Origin: Chitinophaga sedimenti
GTDB lineage: Bacteria; Bacteroidota; Bacteroidia; Chitinophagales; Chitinophagaceae
NCBI RefSeq assembly: GCF_023156195.1
Contig: NZ_JAKUKA010000001.1
Location: forward strand, 310,001 to 374,000
Direction of reading: 5' to 3'
DNA length: 64,000 bases
This document shows, in pieces, positions 63,507-64,000 of this stretch. The notes beneath the pieces are model-generated. The model saw only the letters and a program-made list of their open reading frames with translations. It did no database searches and had not been told where the DNA came from. The stretch's first letter is position 1. Each line of letters opens with the position of its first letter. The position numbers and the translations under genes are program-made.

Positions 63507-64000
63507 ATGAATAATGTTAGTGAAAAGCAGGTAGCAGAAAAACTGTTACAGGTACAGGCCGTAAAGCTGAGTCCATCGCAGCCCTTCACCTGGGCATCCG
63601 GTTGGAAGTCGCCTATATATTGCGACAACCGTAAGATCTTATCTTATCCTTATGTGAGGGACTATATTAAGTCCGAGATGAGCAACATCGTGTTCGAGGT
63701 ATTTCCCGAGGCCGATGTGGTGGCGGGCGTGGCGACTGCGGGTATCCCTCACGGCGCCATGGTGGCCGACCAATTGAAGCTACCTTTCATCTACGTGCGT
63801 TCGAAACCGAAAGAACACGGTATGGGCCGCCAGATCGAAGGAGTATTGCAGGCGGGACAGCGTGTGGTGGTGATCGAGGACCTGATTTCCACGGGCAAAA
63901 GCAGCCTGGAAGCGGTACAGGCGATCCGCGCCGAGGGTGGTAACGTTATCGGGATGGTGTCGATCTTTAACTATGGATTTGATATCGCGGCACAGGCAAT
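63507..64000 (+). CDS. pyrE: Orotate phosphoribosyltransferase (3' end outside window)
   Basis: PyrE makes orotidine monophosphate from orotate and PRPP in pyrimidine synthesis. About 164 residues are visible of a usual 210. It starts MNNVSEKQVAEKLLQVQAV and has FTWASGWKSPIYCDNRK (substrate binding), AGVATAGIPHGAMVAD, FIYVRSKPKEHGMGRQIEG (flexible loop) and the PRPP motif VVVIEDLISTGKSS. The frame is intact to the window edge. Confidence 0.95.
   Translation, partial: MNNVSEKQVAEKLLQVQAVKLSPSQPFTWASGWKSPIYCDNRKILSYPYVRDYIKSEMSNIVFEVFPEADVVAGVATAGIPHGAMVADQLKLPFIYVRSKPKEHGMGRQIEGVLQAGQRVVVIEDLISTGKSSLEAVQAIRAEGGNVIGMVSIFNYGFDIAAQA

Overview
The window looks like ordinary core chromosome of a Bacteroidota bacterium, most likely a Chitinophaga-like member of the Chitinophagaceae. 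Supporting signs are a fused SecDF, a short primary sigma factor without region 1.1, an S46 dipeptidyl-peptidase, an extended NusB, many Bacteroidota-type families (DUF1573, DUF3810, DUF3822, DUF4249, DUF4397), many SPII lipoproteins, and repeated copies of the Bacteroidota -7 promoter element TAnnTTTG just upstream of genes. G+C is moderate (about half, by eye). I saw no tRNA, rRNA, CRISPR array, insertion sequence or prophage.

Layout. 1-13.6 kb: tex (cut by the window edge), mazG, a very large NtrY-like sensor kinase, yggS, an acyl-CoA dehydrogenase, an arginase-family enzyme, a DUF3810 membrane protein, a fructosamine-kinase-like enzyme and a hybrid PAS kinase with receiver and Hpt domains. 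13.7-20.7 kb: yceD-rpmF-plsX, a TlpA-like lipoprotein, dcd, then a phosphopantetheinyl transferase/aroK/DUF423/hydrolase run. 20.7-28 kb: ftsK, lolA, lpdA and an S46 peptidase. 28-37 kb, mostly minus strand: methyltransferase, methylmalonyl-CoA mutase large subunit, L-serine dehydratase, two FKBP lipoproteins and groES-groEL. 37-47 kb: nusB-DUF1573-yajC-coaE, an aspartate-type aminotransferase, a DUF4397 lipoprotein, a beta-lactamase-like serine hydrolase, secDF and an IscA-like protein. 47-64 kb: a large HExxH/beta-propeller/outer-membrane protein, a small secreted protein, valS, threonine aldolase, rpoD, a DUF4249 lipoprotein, trxB, folB, an RMDN-like TPR protein, a MATE exporter, DUF3822-rsmD-coaD-thioesterase, a NUDIX hydrolase and pyrE (cut by the window edge).

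The dominant oddity is technical. About half of the genes, including essential ones (groEL, groES, valS, secDF, ftsK, rpoD, nusB, dcd, plsX, aroK), carry frameshifts of one base. Most are single-base losses in homopolymers. A second recurring class is loss of the middle base of CCTGG, leaving CCGG. Restoring one base at each point gives full-length, in-frame proteins with conserved motifs, so I annotate these as intact genes in an unpolished long-read assembly, not as pseudogenes. Lengths given for such genes are after this mental correction.

I found no clear new defence or mobile system. The most interesting biological points are the peptidase-like/beta-propeller/barrel protein at 47.1-49.9 kb, a repeat-rich intergenic region at 53.2-53.5 kb, near-leaderless back-to-back promoters between the NUDIX gene and pyrE, and gene pairs whose start codons or stop codons share bases.
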